From NCBI GenBank assembly GCA_024635475.1, contig JAGXIW010000003.1, positions 1-64,000 on the forward strand: a stretch of DNA of 64,000 bases, in the 5' to 3' direction. The translations under genes and the position numbers were made by a program. The DNA comes from a bacterium. GTDB lineage: Bacteria; Patescibacteriota; Gracilibacteria; BD1-5; UBA6164. Under the pieces are notes generated by a model. That model saw only the letters and a list, made by a program, of their open reading frames with translations, was not told the DNA's origin and searched no databases. Positions 50,563 to 63,734 of the stretch are shown here, in pieces (the stretch's first letter is position 1; each line of letters starts with the position of its first letter).

Positions 50563-52815
50563 ATGTATAAAACTCACTTAATAAAAATATATCATTCTTA
50601 CACCAAATGAAAAAAGTATGTTGATGACTTTTTGAAGGATGTTTGAAAAACTCTTGAATGAAAAAAAATGATTTTTTGAATCAATTTTTCTGGTGGAGAG
50701 ATATTTTATAGTTATACTTCGTCTGATGAAGTATATTCTGCTTTTGAATCACAATTTTATACATATTTCAATGATTTTCAATTGATTGAAGATAAAAAAT
50801 GAGTTTGGAATTTTGATAAAGATAGGACTGTTATATGAGAATTAACCCTTGAAAATTCTTGGTTTTATCCTTTTAAATATTCAACGACTGATAATACAGA
50901 ATTTGTATTTAATATGTTCAGAAGTTTTGAAAATTTCTCTATTATAAAAGACAAAGTTTGAGTCTTTACTGAAATTAAGCCCCTTCATTGAGAAAGCTTT
51001 AAGTTTTTTGTGAAATCAAAATTTAAATTTATGATGTTTAAATTTAAATTGATTTTTACATTTTTTAAATATATGCTTAATCACAAAATCCAGAAATGAC
51101 GGAAATGATTGTGAGATAAATATTATAAATACAAACTTGAACAAGAATTATTTGAAACCAAATTTTATATAATTGTTCAATGAGAAACCAAAAATCATGC
51201 TGAGTGAAAACTTAAATGACTATTTAATAATTTCTTGGTTTTTAAAAATTATCCTCTAAATCAATTCAAACTAAGAGTTATTAGAAATATTTCTCAAATT
51301 ACCCCTTTTTGAATAAGCGAAATTAAAAATAATTATGTTTGTACACACGAGGAAATCTCATCTATTTTTCATTTCCCAAATAAACCAAGTAGTGAGACTT
51401 CACTATTAAAAGTAACTGCAAAAAAACTTTCTCTTCCTATTTGAGTACCGACTTTTGATTTTGATGTTCTTAAAAATGGTGAGATAATACCAAAAAATTA
51501 TCCATTAGATTTAAATATAGTTTGAACTTCAGATTTTAGAAGTATAAAAGTCCCAGTTTGAATTTATGATGAAGATAGACTTAGACATCTATATATAATT
51601 TGAAAAACTTGAACTTGAAAATCAAAATTTCTGACAAGTATGGTAATCGATGACTTAAAACACGGAAAATGAATCTGATTGATTGATCCTCATGGAGATC
51701 TGATTGAAGAAGTTATCTCTCATATCCCCCCAGAAAGGATGAAAGATGTAATTATCTTTGATCCAACAGATGAACAATTTCCTTTTTGCTTTAACCCACT
51801 TGATATCAAAAAAACTGAGAGTAAACAAATATTAGCTAAATGATTTATTGATATATTTTATAAATTCTTTTGAGCAAACTGGAATGCAAAGCTCGAACAT
51901 GTGCTTAGAATGATATTTTTAGCACTTTTAGATAAACCAAATTCAACTCTGTTTGATATAATTAGAGCTTTAACTGACAAAGATTTTAGATATGATATGA
52001 TTGAACACATAAAAGATGATGTAGTTAGAAATTTCTGGACAAACGAATTTGCTGGATGGAGTCAACAATTCAATACTGAAGCAATTATGCCGATATTGAA
52101 TAAAGTATGACAATTACTTTCGGTTGATATACTTAAAAATATATTTTCAAGTCATGAAAATAAACTTGATTTTGCAGAAATGATGAATGAAAGCAAAATA
52201 TTACTAGTAAAACTTCCAAAATGAAAACTTCAAGCCGAAATAATGTGATTTTTGGGAGCAATTTTTGTAACCAAGATATTTCAAGCTGCGATGTGAAGAC
52301 AATGAATGTCAAAAAATGATAGAACACCTTTCTTCTTGTATGTAGATGAGTTTCAAAACTTTGCTACTGATACTTTTTGAGAGATACTTTCTGAGGCCAG
52401 AAAATACTGATTATCTTTGTCTGTTGCTCACCAATTTATAAAACAAATTCCACCTAATTTAAGTGATGCCTTATTTTGAAATGTATGAACTTTGATAAGT
52501 TTTAGAATTTCAAGTGAGGATGCTATTTATATGGAAAAACACTTTGATCCTTATATAAAAAGCTATGATTTAGCAAACCTAAATCAAAGAGAATTTTACT
52601 GTAAATTACTTGTAAAATGACAAGTAAAAGACCCATTCTCTCTAAAAAGTATTTATGTTCCTGATAGAAAAGTACCTAAAGATTATGTGGAACAATTGTA
52701 CCAATTATCAAGAAATAAATATGCAAGAAGCTTACTTGAAGCAAAAAAGAAAATCATAGAAGAACATAAGGATATAGTTGAGAAATTGGATAGTTTTGCT
52801 GAGCCGATAATTTAG
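50563..52815 (+). CDS. TraD/VirD4/HerA-like type IV secretion-type ATPase
   Basis: 750 aa; LYIIGKTGTGKSKFLTSMVIDDLKHGKGIGLIDPHGDLIEEV; FFLYVDEFQNFATDTFGEILSEARKYGLSLSVAHQFIKQI. Confidence 0.9.
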
Positions 52816-52972
52816 GAGTGGGTAGTGAATTGTACTTAATTATGCAATCTATTTAAAAACTATTTTTTAGAATTTTTATAAAAATTGGATAAAATAAAGT
52901 GAATTTTCTTTGAGTTTTTGGATTTAAATAGTATATTGCAAGTAAAAGTTTTATTTTTAAATGTAAAATTTT

Positions 52973-53608
52973 ATGGTAGATTTTTTTAGAAAAGATTTAG
53001 AACTTAGTAAAAAATGGTGGCATAGGTTATTTAAATTTTTATTTATAATCTTCATATTTTGATTTATTTATAAAACATTTTATATAGATCTCACAGAAGA
53101 ATCTTTTTATCATTATAAAAGAATTGCCAATTTAGAAGACAGATTAACATATAAGGTTTCAAAAATTGAAGATGTACTCAAATATTGAGAAAGATTTGAG
53201 GATTCAAATTGGCAAACAGAAAAAGACTATTGGAATAAAAATATTTATTGTTCAAATAAACTTTATGATATAGAAAATCTAAATTATATTATTAAAGATT
53301 CTTGAATTAATAATTTTGATAGATTTTTTTATGATGAAAGTAGTACAAGTGTAGAGGAATTTTCAAAAGTAATAAAAAATGATAATATAAAGTGTATTAT
53401 AAAAGATAATGCTCAAGTTGATTTTTTAAATCCAATGGAACAATTTAATGATTTTTGATTTTATGAAAAAAGTGTAATTCAATATATTAAAGATGCTTTA
53501 TTTATACAAGAATTTCTTATAAAATTATTTTTATATATGATAGCTATATATATTTTTTACTATTGGATAATTATGTATATTATATATTGAAGAAAATCTG
53601 ATAAATAA
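52973..53608 (+). CDS. Membrane protein, hypothetical
   Basis: 211 aa with N- and C-terminal TM segments. Confidence 0.65.
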
Positions 53609-53651
53609 AAAAATAGGGCTTTTTATAATTTGAATAAGTAAAATTAAGTAA

Positions 53652-54365
53652 ATGAATACAGAAAGTAAAAATCAAATTCATCAAATTATAGATGAACTTA
53701 TAAAATTATCTGAATGAATTAAAGATTGAGTAATAACAAATAAAGAACATGATGAATCATTTTCAAATAATATTCAAAAGATTTATTTAATTTTAGAAAA
53801 AGATTCTTTTGAGTATAGAAAGTTTGATAGTTGGAAAATTTCAAAATATTTATATACTACTAGAACTATTCCATGATATTGTAATAGTGATTTGAAAATA
53901 TTAGATTTAATTTGAATATTAAAAGAAATAACTTGATATAATAATATAGAAAATGAAAAACATTTTAAGGTCTGAGATAATTACGAAATAATAAGATATT
54001 TATCAAAATTATTTCAAAATGTCAAAAATGAAGTTTTAATAGTTGATAGTTATGCTGATTCAACTTTATTTGATTATATTGAGGAAATTGAAAAAAATAT
54101 AAATATAAATATTCTTACATCTTGAAATTATAAAACAAATTTTAAAAATTTATATTTAGTTTACTCTAATTGAAATTTAGAAACAAAAATATCTACAACA
54201 AATATTCATGATAGATATATAATTTTAGACCGAAAAATAATATACTTAGTTTGAATTTCATTTAACTGATTTTGAAAAAGTGATTTTACGATAAAACAAT
54301 TAGATGATATTAATAAAATTAATGATTTGTATGACATTTGGAGTAATTCTTTATATTTAGAATAA
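53652..54365 (+). CDS. PLD-like domain protein, hypothetical
   Basis: EVLIVDSYADSTLFDYIEEIEKNININILTS ... IHDRYIILDRKIIYLVGISFNGFGKSDFTI (H-D-R-Y + GxSxNxxGK signature). Confidence 0.65.
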
Positions 54366-54368
54366 AAA

Positions 54369-54402
54369 AAGATGCCTACTGTGTAATACAGAGAGCATCT
54401 TC
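54369..54402 (-). terminator. Hairpin aagatgctctctgtattacacagtaggcatctttttttatt (minus-strand orientation)
   Basis: Stem-loop followed by T tract on the minus strand, downstream of 54466-54702. Confidence 0.7.
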
Positions 54403-54465
54403 AAAATTTATAAGTCCTTTTTTCTAATCTACTTTTTAGGTAGTAAATCAAAAGTCGTTTTTATT

Positions 54466-54702
54466 TTATCACCTTGGTGGAAAATAGTCATTTCAAAAAG
54501 AATCTTTAATATGAATTTTATGCTCTTTTTTTGTAAAAGCTATTAACTCAAGTCATTGATTTTTTGCTACATTTCTTGCATTTTCCAGTGCCTTCACTTT
54601 AATATTAGATATACTTATAGCTCTTTTAGAATTAGGTTTTTCAACTCTCCAATTTTGATTTTGTTTATCATATTGAACTAATATTTTGTTAGATTTCATC
54701 AT
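54466..54702 (-). CDS. DUF2188-like small protein
   Basis: KILVQYDKQNQNWRVEKPNSKRAISISNIKVKALENARNVAKNQGLELIAFTKKEHKIHIKDSFGNDYFPPRG. Confidence 0.75.
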
Positions 54703-55097
54703 TGTGTTATTTATTAGGATTTAAAAGCTCATTGCAAAGAGGATTTTTAATTTTACTATTCTATTATTGCTCTATAAATTAAAAATTTAATTTTTAGAAT
54801 TTCATCTATTTTATAGTTATTGTATAAATCATTTGCTTTTTGCTTACAAAACCATAAAATCTTTTCACTACAAAAAATCTACATATGGAAAACATCAGCT
54901 CCAAACTAGTTGGTGTTTTTTATTTGCTAAAAATTAGTATCATATTTTATTTTAAGTAATAAATTATTTAGATTATATTTTTAATTATCATAAAGTCAAA
55001 CTTAATCTAACATTAAATGTTCGTTTTTATAAAATCATTTGCTTTTGTGATTTTTTTCACTAAGATATAAGCACTTTTAATAATTAATATTAATTAT

Positions 55098-55910
55098 ATG
55101 AAAGAATCTAAAATAAATGACTTGTTAAAAAAACTTAGAGAAGAGTCTTGATATAGCCAAGAACAACTTGCAAGTATGCTAGACTTATCAAGATCAAGTA
55201 TTGCACATATAGAAATGTGAATTAGAAAAATTAAAGCTGAAGAATTACAAAAATACTCAGAAATATTTGATGTAAATATTGATTTTTTACTTTGAAAAAC
55301 TGATGAATCAAAAGTAAAAAAAGATTATGATAAAAAGAAATTTATAGAATTGCTTTTATATATATTAGAAAAATGTTGAGCAAAATATAATGTTTGAAAA
55401 ACAGTTTTATATAAAATTTTGTATTTTGCTGAATTTGATTTCTTTGAAAGGTATAAAAAAAATTTAAGTTGAGTAAGTTTTGTAAAACTTCCTAGATGAC
55501 CAGCTCCCTTTTGATTTGATTTTATTGTTAATGATCTGATAAAAAAACAAGAGTTAGTTAAAGTAATTGCTCCTTATTATTCAAATTATTTTCAAGAAAG
55601 ATTTATTCCAAATAGAAAAATAAATATTGATATTTTCTCTAAAGAAGAAAAAGAAGTTATTGATGATGTAATAGAAAGATATTCTGACTTTTCTGCATCT
55701 GAAATAAGTGAAAAATCTCATGAAGATTTCCCATGGAAAATAACAAAAGATATGGATGTAATAGATTATAATTTAGTAGATAATAGAAGTTACCCATATT
55801 CACCCCTTGCTAGAGAAAATAAGAAAAAAGAAGTCCAAGAGTTTGCAAAAATGACAGGCTTTTTTAATGATTTAATTAATGAACCAGATTTATATGAAGA
55901 ATACAGATAA
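55098..55910 (+). CDS. HTH + Panacea/SocA-like (DUF4065) antitoxin
   Basis: XRE HTH (LREESGYSQEQLASMLDLSRSSIAHIEMGIRK) followed by VLYKILYFAEFDFFERY...LPRGPAPFGFDF...SASEISEKSHEDFPWK. Confidence 0.78.
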
Positions 55911-56235
55911 TTTTATTTTTTGAGATATAATTCTCGCAGAATATATTTTTAGTGATAATTCTAATTCAAAATTAAGACCTGTTTTAGTGTTATTTAAAGA
56001 AGCTGATGATTACACAGTTTTGAAAATTACATCTCAATGACAAAATATTGATAATTTTACTATTGTTCTAGAACCAAATAATGAAAATAAAATAAAAATC
56101 ACCTCTTATTTAAAAGTAAAAAAGATAAATTCTTTTCATGAAAAATTGTTTAAAGAGAAAAAAATCTGAAATATTTCAAATAAACAAAAAGAAATTCTAA
56201 AAAGTAAATTATCTAATTTATTTAATAACTTATAG
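55894..56235 (+). CDS. MazF/PemK-like putative toxin
   Basis: FIFGDIILAEYIFSDNSNSKLRPVLVLFKEADDYTVLKITSQ; overlaps the antitoxin ORF. Confidence 0.75.
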
Positions 56236-56300
56236 TCTTTTATTTGCAAATCTATACTTTTATCATAAAATACTAAAAATTAATTTTTAGTATTTTATTT

Positions 56301-56954
56301 ATGTCAGAATTAGTTAATGTAATATCTCTTGATAATCCATATATCAGCTTTCCAATGGATAGAAAGGCTTTTTATAGTGAACAAATTGAAGAATTTCAGA
56401 AAAATTGAAAACCAACTAAAGCTGTTGAGATAGTAAATATCTTTTTATTTAACAAAGAATGACAATTAATACTTCAAAAAAGATCAAATTCAAAGACTCA
56501 TAATCCTAACTTAATAGACAAATCAATTTGATGACATATTGATTATGGTAATTCACCAAATTTTACCGTAATGCTTGAAACTGTTCAAGAATTACAAGTT
56601 CCATCAATAGTCTTAAATAATGATGATGATTTTAATAAAACTCTAAATTTATTAAAGGATTATACTGCTACAACTGCAGTAATAAAAAATTTCTGAACTC
56701 AATTGGTACATATTGACAAGATAATTGATTGAAAAAATATTGAAATATCTAATAAAACTCATTTATATATTTGAGTATATGATTGATCTATAAGAAATGT
56801 AGATAAAGAAGCTAAAGGAGTTTTATTTTATTATCTAGATGAACTTGATGATGAAATAAAAAAATTTGAAAGTACATTTACTTGAGATTTGATATATTAT
56901 ATAAAAAAATATAGAGAATATTTTGAAGATTTTGTAAATCAGATTAAAAAGTAG
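56301..56954 (+). CDS. NUDIX-like hydrolase with degenerate Nudix box
   Basis: LFNKEGQLILQKRSNSKTHNPNLIDKSIGGHIDYGNSPNFTVMLETVQELQ. Confidence 0.75.
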
Positions 56955-56982
56955 AGAAAGTATATTAAACTTGTAAAATAAC

Positions 56983-57021
56983 AAAAAACAATTAAATTTA
57001 TATAAATTTAATTGTTTTTTT
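56983..57021. terminator. Hairpin aaaaaacaattaaatttatataaatttaattgttttttt
   Basis: Perfect palindrome plus T tract. Confidence 0.85.
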
Positions 57022-57025
57022 TATT

Positions 57026-58750
57026 ATGAATAAAGAAAAAGTACCTGTGCTTCGTAGTCTTGACGAAGAAGTAGTTGAAACTAAAGTTTGTAAACATTGT
57101 TGAGTTTCTTTTGAAATCACTGATAAAGACTTAGAATTTTTAAATAAACTTTCACCAAAATTTAATGGTGAAAGTTTTCAAATTCCTCCGCCAACACTTT
57201 GTCCAGATTGTAGACAACAAAGAAGACTGAGTTTTAGAAATGAAAAAACAATAGTTTTTAGAACTTGTGATCTGACTTGAAAGAAGATTTTTTCTATGTA
57301 TTCCCCAGATAAGAAATATAAAGTATATCATTATGAAGATTGGTTTACCGACAAATGGGATGCAAAAAGCTATTGAAAAGATTTTGATTTTTCTAAAAGT
57401 TTTTTTGAACAATTTCATGAATTAGATTTAGTTGTACCAAAAATGTCACTTTCAAATTTAAATATGGAAAATAGTGATTTTGTAAGTCAAGCATGACATT
57501 GTAAAAATTGCTACTTGATTTTTAATGCTGATATGGACGAAAATTGTTATTATTGAAAAAATATATTCTTGTCTAAATATTGTGTTGATAGTTTTTGAGT
57601 TTGAGAAAGTGAACAATGTTATAATTGTATAAGATGTATACAATGTTTTGATGTAAAAAACTGAATGTATTCATATAACTGTAGAGAATGTAATTATGTA
57701 TTTTCTTGTATTTGATGTAATAATTGTACTTGATGTGTAAGTCTAAATAATTCTGAATTCAGTATATTTAATATAAAATACTCAAAAGAAGAATATTTTA
57801 AAAAATTAGAAAAATTAACAAAAGAAGATATTGAAAATTGATACCAAAATTTATTTAGAAATTTTCCAAAAAATGCACTAGTTGATGTAAAAAATTCTGA
57901 AGATATATTATGAGATCTTATTTCATGATCTAAAAATATTTATAAAAGTTTTGAAATTGCAAATTCTAGAGATGTAAGGTATTCTACAAATATTGTTAAT
58001 TCTGAAGATATATTTGATGTAAATTATTTTTGAGTATGACTAAGTAAAGCATATGAATGATCTGTTGTGTGATACTGATCAAATTTATATTTTTGTTTTG
58101 ACTGTTGGAATAATGTTGATAATCTAATATATTGTTTTTTCTGTGTAAATTGAGTTAAAAATTGTTTCTGATGTTTTTGACTTCATTCAAACGAACAGTA
58201 TTGCATCCTAAATAAACAATATACAAAAGAAGAGTATGAAGAATTGGTTCCCAAAATCATAGAATATACGAAAAAAACATGAGAGTGGTGAGAATTTTTC
58301 CCTAGTTCTATTTCTCCTTTTGGTTATAATGAAACGGTTGCAATGGAATATTTTCCGATTTCAAAAGAAAAAGCATTAAAAGAAAAATTTAATTGGTATG
58401 ATTATGAAGCCCCATTTCCAAAAGTTGATAAGATTATTCCTGCATCAAAATTACCTCTTGATATTAAATCTATCCCTGATGATATACTTAATTGGGCAAT
58501 TGAGTGCGAAATAACAAAGAAACCTTTTAAAATAATAGCTCAAGAACTTGATTTTTATAGAAAACATAATTTACCTATTCCAAGAAGACATCCTGACCAA
58601 AGGCATTTGGATAAAATGGCTCTGAGAAACCCAAGAAAGTTATTTGATAGAAAGTGTGATAAATGTTGAGTTTTAATAAAAACTACTTATAATCCTGATA
58701 AAAAAGAAATAGTTTATTGTGAAAAGTGCTATAACAAAGAAATTTATTAA
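57026..58750 (+). CDS. Zinc-ribbon/Asn-Cys-repeat protein (type A)
   Basis: 574 aa with UGA=Gly; CKHCGVSFEITDKDLEF, LCPDCRQQRRLSFRNE, NCYY/CYNC repeats, QYCILNKQYTKEEYEELVPKI, CDKCGVLIKTTYNPDKKEIVYCEKCYNKEIY. Confidence 0.9.
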
Positions 58751-58769
58751 TATTTATCTTAAAACACCC

Positions 58770-60494
58770 ATGCAACAAGAAAAAGTACCTGTACTTCGTG
58801 GCTTTAGCGAAGTAGTAGTAGAAACAAAAAAATGTAAATTATGTTCTGTAGATTTTGATATCACAGATAAAGACCTGGGGTTTTACGATAAAATTTCACC
58901 TATTTATAACTGAGTGAAATATAATATTCCAGTACCAACTTTATGTCCAGATTGTAGACAACAAGAAAGACTCACTTTTAGAAATGAAAGAAAACTTTAC
59001 AAAAGAAAATGTGATGCAACTGGAAAAGATATTATTTCGATGTATTCTCCGGATAAAAAATATAAAGTATATTCTCAAGAAAAATGGTGGTCTGATAGTT
59101 GGAATGCTTTAGATTACGGAAAAGAATTTGATTTTTCTAAAAACTTTTTTGAACAATTTGAAGAATTATATAAGGAAGTCCCTTTAGTTTCACTTACCAC
59201 AGATTATACTAAAGATGAAAATTCAGCTTATACAAATTTTGCTTGATCAAACAAAAATTGTTATCTTATTTTTGATTCTGATTTTAATAGAGATTGTATA
59301 AATCTTTCTTCATCTACAAAAAATGATAACTGTATAGATTGTTATTCAACACATAATTCAAATTTTTGTTATCAAACTGTTTGAGTTGAAAATTGTTATA
59401 ATTGTTTTTATCTAGTCAATTCTATAGATTGTAATGAATGTTATGAATGTGATAGTCTTATATGATGCAAAAATTGTTTTTGATGTGCAAATCTCAGTAA
59501 TGCTGAATATCAAATTTATAATAAACAATATACAAAAGAAGAATATGGGAAAGAACTTGCAAAAATTTTAGGAACTAAAAAAATAAAATTCAATAATTTT
59601 CTTGACTATCCAAAAAAATTTATGATTACAAACAGGTCAGAAAATGTTACCGGGAATTATATTTATGACTCAAAAAATATAGATAATTCTTATGAGATTT
59701 ATAATGCAGAAGACTGTAAATATTGTTTTTGAGTTCATGATATTAAATCTTCTTATGATGTTTCTGGTTTTTGAATAGCTGGGCTTGATAGAATCTATAA
59801 TTCACATGTAGTATGAATTTGAGGATATAATGTTTTCTTTTCAAATATTGTAGTACAATGAAGTAATAATATTTATTATTCAAATACAATTTATAATAAT
59901 TCATCTAATCTTTTGGGATGTGTAGGATTGGTTTCAAAACAATACTGCATCCTAAATAAACAATATACAAAAGAAGAATATGAGGAATTAGTGCCAAAAA
60001 TCATAGAACATATGAAAAAAACATGAGAATGGTGAGAATTTTTCCCAAGTTCTATTTCACCATTTTGATACAATGAAACCGTAGCAATGGAGTATTCTCC
60101 ACTTTCTAAAAATGAAGCGATAGAAAAATGATTTATTTGGTCAGATTATGAAACACCCTTTCAAAAAGTAGAAAAAGTAATTCCTGCAAATAAATTACCA
60201 GAAAATATAACTAATATTCCAGATGATATTTTGAATTGGGCAATTGAATGTGAGGTTACAAAAAAACCTTTTAGAATAATTAAACAAGAATTAGAGTTTT
60301 ATAGAAAACATAATTTACCAATTCCAAAAAGACATCATGATCAAAGACATCTTGATAGAATGGCTCTTAGAAATCCTAGAAAATTATTTGATAGAAAGTG
60401 TGATAAATGTGGAGTAGATATAAAAACAACTTATTCTCCAGATAGAAGTGAAATTGTTTATTGTGAAGAGTGTTATAATAAAGAAGTTTATTAA
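58770..60494 (+). CDS. Zinc-ribbon/Asn-Cys-repeat protein (type A)
   Basis: 574 aa; same architecture as upstream gene, near-identical termini. Confidence 0.9.
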
Positions 60495-60512
60495 TTTTTT
60501 ATATAAGAATAT

Positions 60513-62003
60513 ATGAGTAATCTAAAATATTGGCAAGATAAAATAAAAGAAAAAAGAAAACATACTCCATTTGCTGATTTTTTGAAAGAAATAGTTAGTT
60601 GGTCACCAATTGTTTTTTATAAAAATAATTGATTAATTTCAAAATTTCCAGAAACTGATAGAATAAAAAAAGTTATTCATCATAGTGAATTTGAAAAAAA
60701 TATAGAAAATTTAATGGAAAAATGAACACCTTATGATTTTGGAGTAGATTTTTTTGAAAACTATAAAAATTTATTATTAAAAATAGATTTATTTAATTTT
60801 ATATCTTATTGATGAAATGAAAATAGTGATTATTGAGATGTAATTTTAAATTCGAAAAATTGTTATCTAAGCTTTACTGTTATAAATGATTGCGAAAATA
60901 TTTTGTATTCTTATTCTATTAAAGATAATTCTTCAAATGTATTAAATTCAGTTTCTGTGTATCAAAATTCAGATAATATTTACTTTTGAAGATGAATTGT
61001 AGAATCGTACAAAATATATTATTCTTCATTTATAAACAATTCAAATAATATTTGGTTTTCTTCAAATCTAAATTGATGCAGTGAGTGTTTATTTTGTAAC
61101 GATTTAGATAATTGTTCATATTATATTAAAAATAAAAAATATTATAAGCAGGATTACTTAATACAAAAAGAAAAAATACTAAAAGATAAACAAAAATTTT
61201 TCTCATATTATAAAGGGGTGGATAAAGCTTGAAAAAATATTAACTCAACAAATGTAGTTGGAAGTTGATTTTTTAATTCTGAAAATGTAGAAAATGGGTA
61301 TTTTTGATATAATGTAAAAGAATGAAGAAATTTAATGTTTGTTTGATGAATTAATTGAAATCAACAAATGTATGATGTTTTTACAGGTTGATCATGAACT
61401 TCTGACAATTTATACTGAATAGTGTGAGCAAATTGAGATAACTTGTATTCTTGTATGAATATTGTTATGAGTTCAAATTTATATTATTGTTATTTTTTGG
61501 AGAATTGTTCTTTTTGTATAGGTTGTATTTGACTTCGTAATAAATCATACTGTATACTAAATAAACAATATACAAAAGAAGAATGGGAAACATTAGCAGA
61601 TAAAATATTTACTCAAATGGAAAAAAATAAAATATTATGAGATTTTTTTTCAGCAAAACTAAATCCATTTTACTTTAATGACACGATTGCAGGACTATTT
61701 TGAAATTTCAAAAAAGATGAAATAATTGCAGATTGATTTTTATGGAGAGATTGAGAAATAAAAGTAGATATTCCTGAATTAGTAGAAATTATTGATACTA
61801 AAGATTTAAATAACTATCAAGGTTATGATGTAAATTGAAATTGGCAAATTAACCCTGAAATATTAAAAAAAGTAATTAAAGATTCAAACTGAAATATATA
61901 TAAAATAATAAAAATGGAATATGATTTTTTGATGAAACATTCTCTTCCATTACCAGAAATTCACTGGTTGGATAGAATAAAATTGTGACTTATTGGTAGA
62001 TAA
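60513..62003 (+). CDS. Asn/Cys-repeat protein lacking terminal zinc ribbons (type B)
   Basis: 496 aa; NSKNCYLSF, NSNNIWFSSNLNGCSECLFC repeats; SYCILNKQYTKEEWETLADKI shared with type A. Confidence 0.85.
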
Positions 62004-62025
62004 ATAACTTATTAATAAATGAAAT

Positions 62026-63720
62026 ATGTTTGAAAATGAAAAAGTAGTAAAATCAAAATTATGCAAATATTGTAATTCAAGTTTTTTAATTACAGACAAG
62101 GACTTAGAGTTTTACGATAAAGTTTCACCAAAATTTAATGGTGAAGTTTTTCAAATCCCCCTACCAACACTTTGTCCAGATTGTAGAGAACAAAGAAGAC
62201 TTAGTTTTAGAAATGAAAGAAAACTTTACAAAAGAAAATGTGATGCAACTGGGAAAGAAATAGTTTCAATATATTCGCCCGATAAACCTTATAAAGTATA
62301 TAATCAAGACTTCTGGTGGAGTGAAAAATGCGATACTATGGATTATGGAAGGAGTTTTGATTTCTCTAAAAGTTTTTTTGAACAATTTGGAGAGCTTTTA
62401 AGAGATGTACCAAAACAAAATTTAATATGAGCAAATAATCAAAATTCAGCTTATTGTAATCTAACAGCAGACAATAAAAATTGTTATCTAATATTTGAAA
62501 GTTCAAATAATGAGGATTGTCTTTTCTGACATTGGTTACAAAAATGTAATCATTGCACTGATTGTAATTTTATGCATCAATGTGAATTATGTTATGAATC
62601 TTTGGATTGTTATGATTGTTTTAATTCAAAATATTTATTTTCATGTAAAAATTGTTCTGATTCATATTTTTTAGAAGATTGTATTTGATGTAAAAATTGT
62701 TTTTGATGTGTAAATTTACTAAACAAAGAATTTTATATATTCAATAAACAGTATTCGCAAAAAGAATATTTTGAAAAAATTGATAAATATATTGTAAATA
62801 ATGATTTTAAACAAGAATTTTTAAAAATATCACAAAGTTATCCTAAAAAATATTTAAGAATTTTAAATTCAATTAATTGTTTATGAAATCAAATTGAAGA
62901 TTCAAAAAATTGTATTTACTGTAATCATGCTCATGATGCTGAAGATTGTAAATACTCTGAACATGTTTGGAGAAATGCAAAAGATTGTATGGATGTTAGC
63001 ACTGCTTGAAGAGATGCTGAATATATATTTGAATGAATAAATTGTTGAATTTGAGTTTATAATTTTAAATATTGTGTTCAGTGTTGGACTGGATCAGACT
63101 TAATTTATTGTATGTTTGGTAGTAATATACATAATAGCTTTTGATGTGTATGACTTGTAAATAAATCCTATTGTATACTAAACAAAGAGTATTCTAAAGA
63201 AGAATACGAAGAACTGGTTCCAAAAATACTAGAACATATGAAGAAAACCGGAGAGTGGTGAGAGTTTTTTCCTAGTTCTATTTCACCATTTTGATACAAT
63301 GAAACAGTAGCAATAGAGTATTTTCCACTTGTAAAAGAAGAAGCAATAAAAAAATGATTCAACTGGTCTACTTATGAAGCCCCATTTCCAAAAGTAGATA
63401 AAATAATTCCTGCATCAAAACTTCCAGGTGATATAACAAAAATACCTGATGATATACTAAATCGGGCTATTGAGTGTGAAATTACAAAAAAACCATTTAA
63501 AATAATATCCCAAGAACTTGATTTTTATAGAAAATACAATTTACCTATTCCAAAAAGACATCCTGATCAAAGACACTTAGATAGAATGGCTCTTAGAAAT
63601 CCTAGAAAATTATTTGATAGAAAGTGTGATAAATGTTGAATTCAAATAAAAACTACTTATTCATCAGATAAACCTGAAATAGTTTATTGTGAAGAGTGTT
63701 ATAATAAAGAGGTTTATTAA
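62026..63720 (+). CDS. Zinc-ribbon/Asn-Cys-repeat protein (type A)
   Basis: 564 aa; CKYCNSSFLITDKDLEFYDKVSPKFNGE ... CDKCGIQIKTTYSSDKPEIVYCEECYNKEVY. Confidence 0.9.
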
Positions 63721-63734
63721 TTTTTTATTAAAAT

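Noticed and set aside
54700-55090. tRNA or small RNA gene in the intergenic gap
   Set aside because: No cloverleaf or anticodon-arm pattern could be supported by eye; would need tRNAscan/Infernal.
58343-60494. Track ORFs 58343, 58719, 58914, 60231 as separate small proteins
   Set aside because: Fragments created by treating UGA as stop; they merge into two 574-aa genes under table 25.
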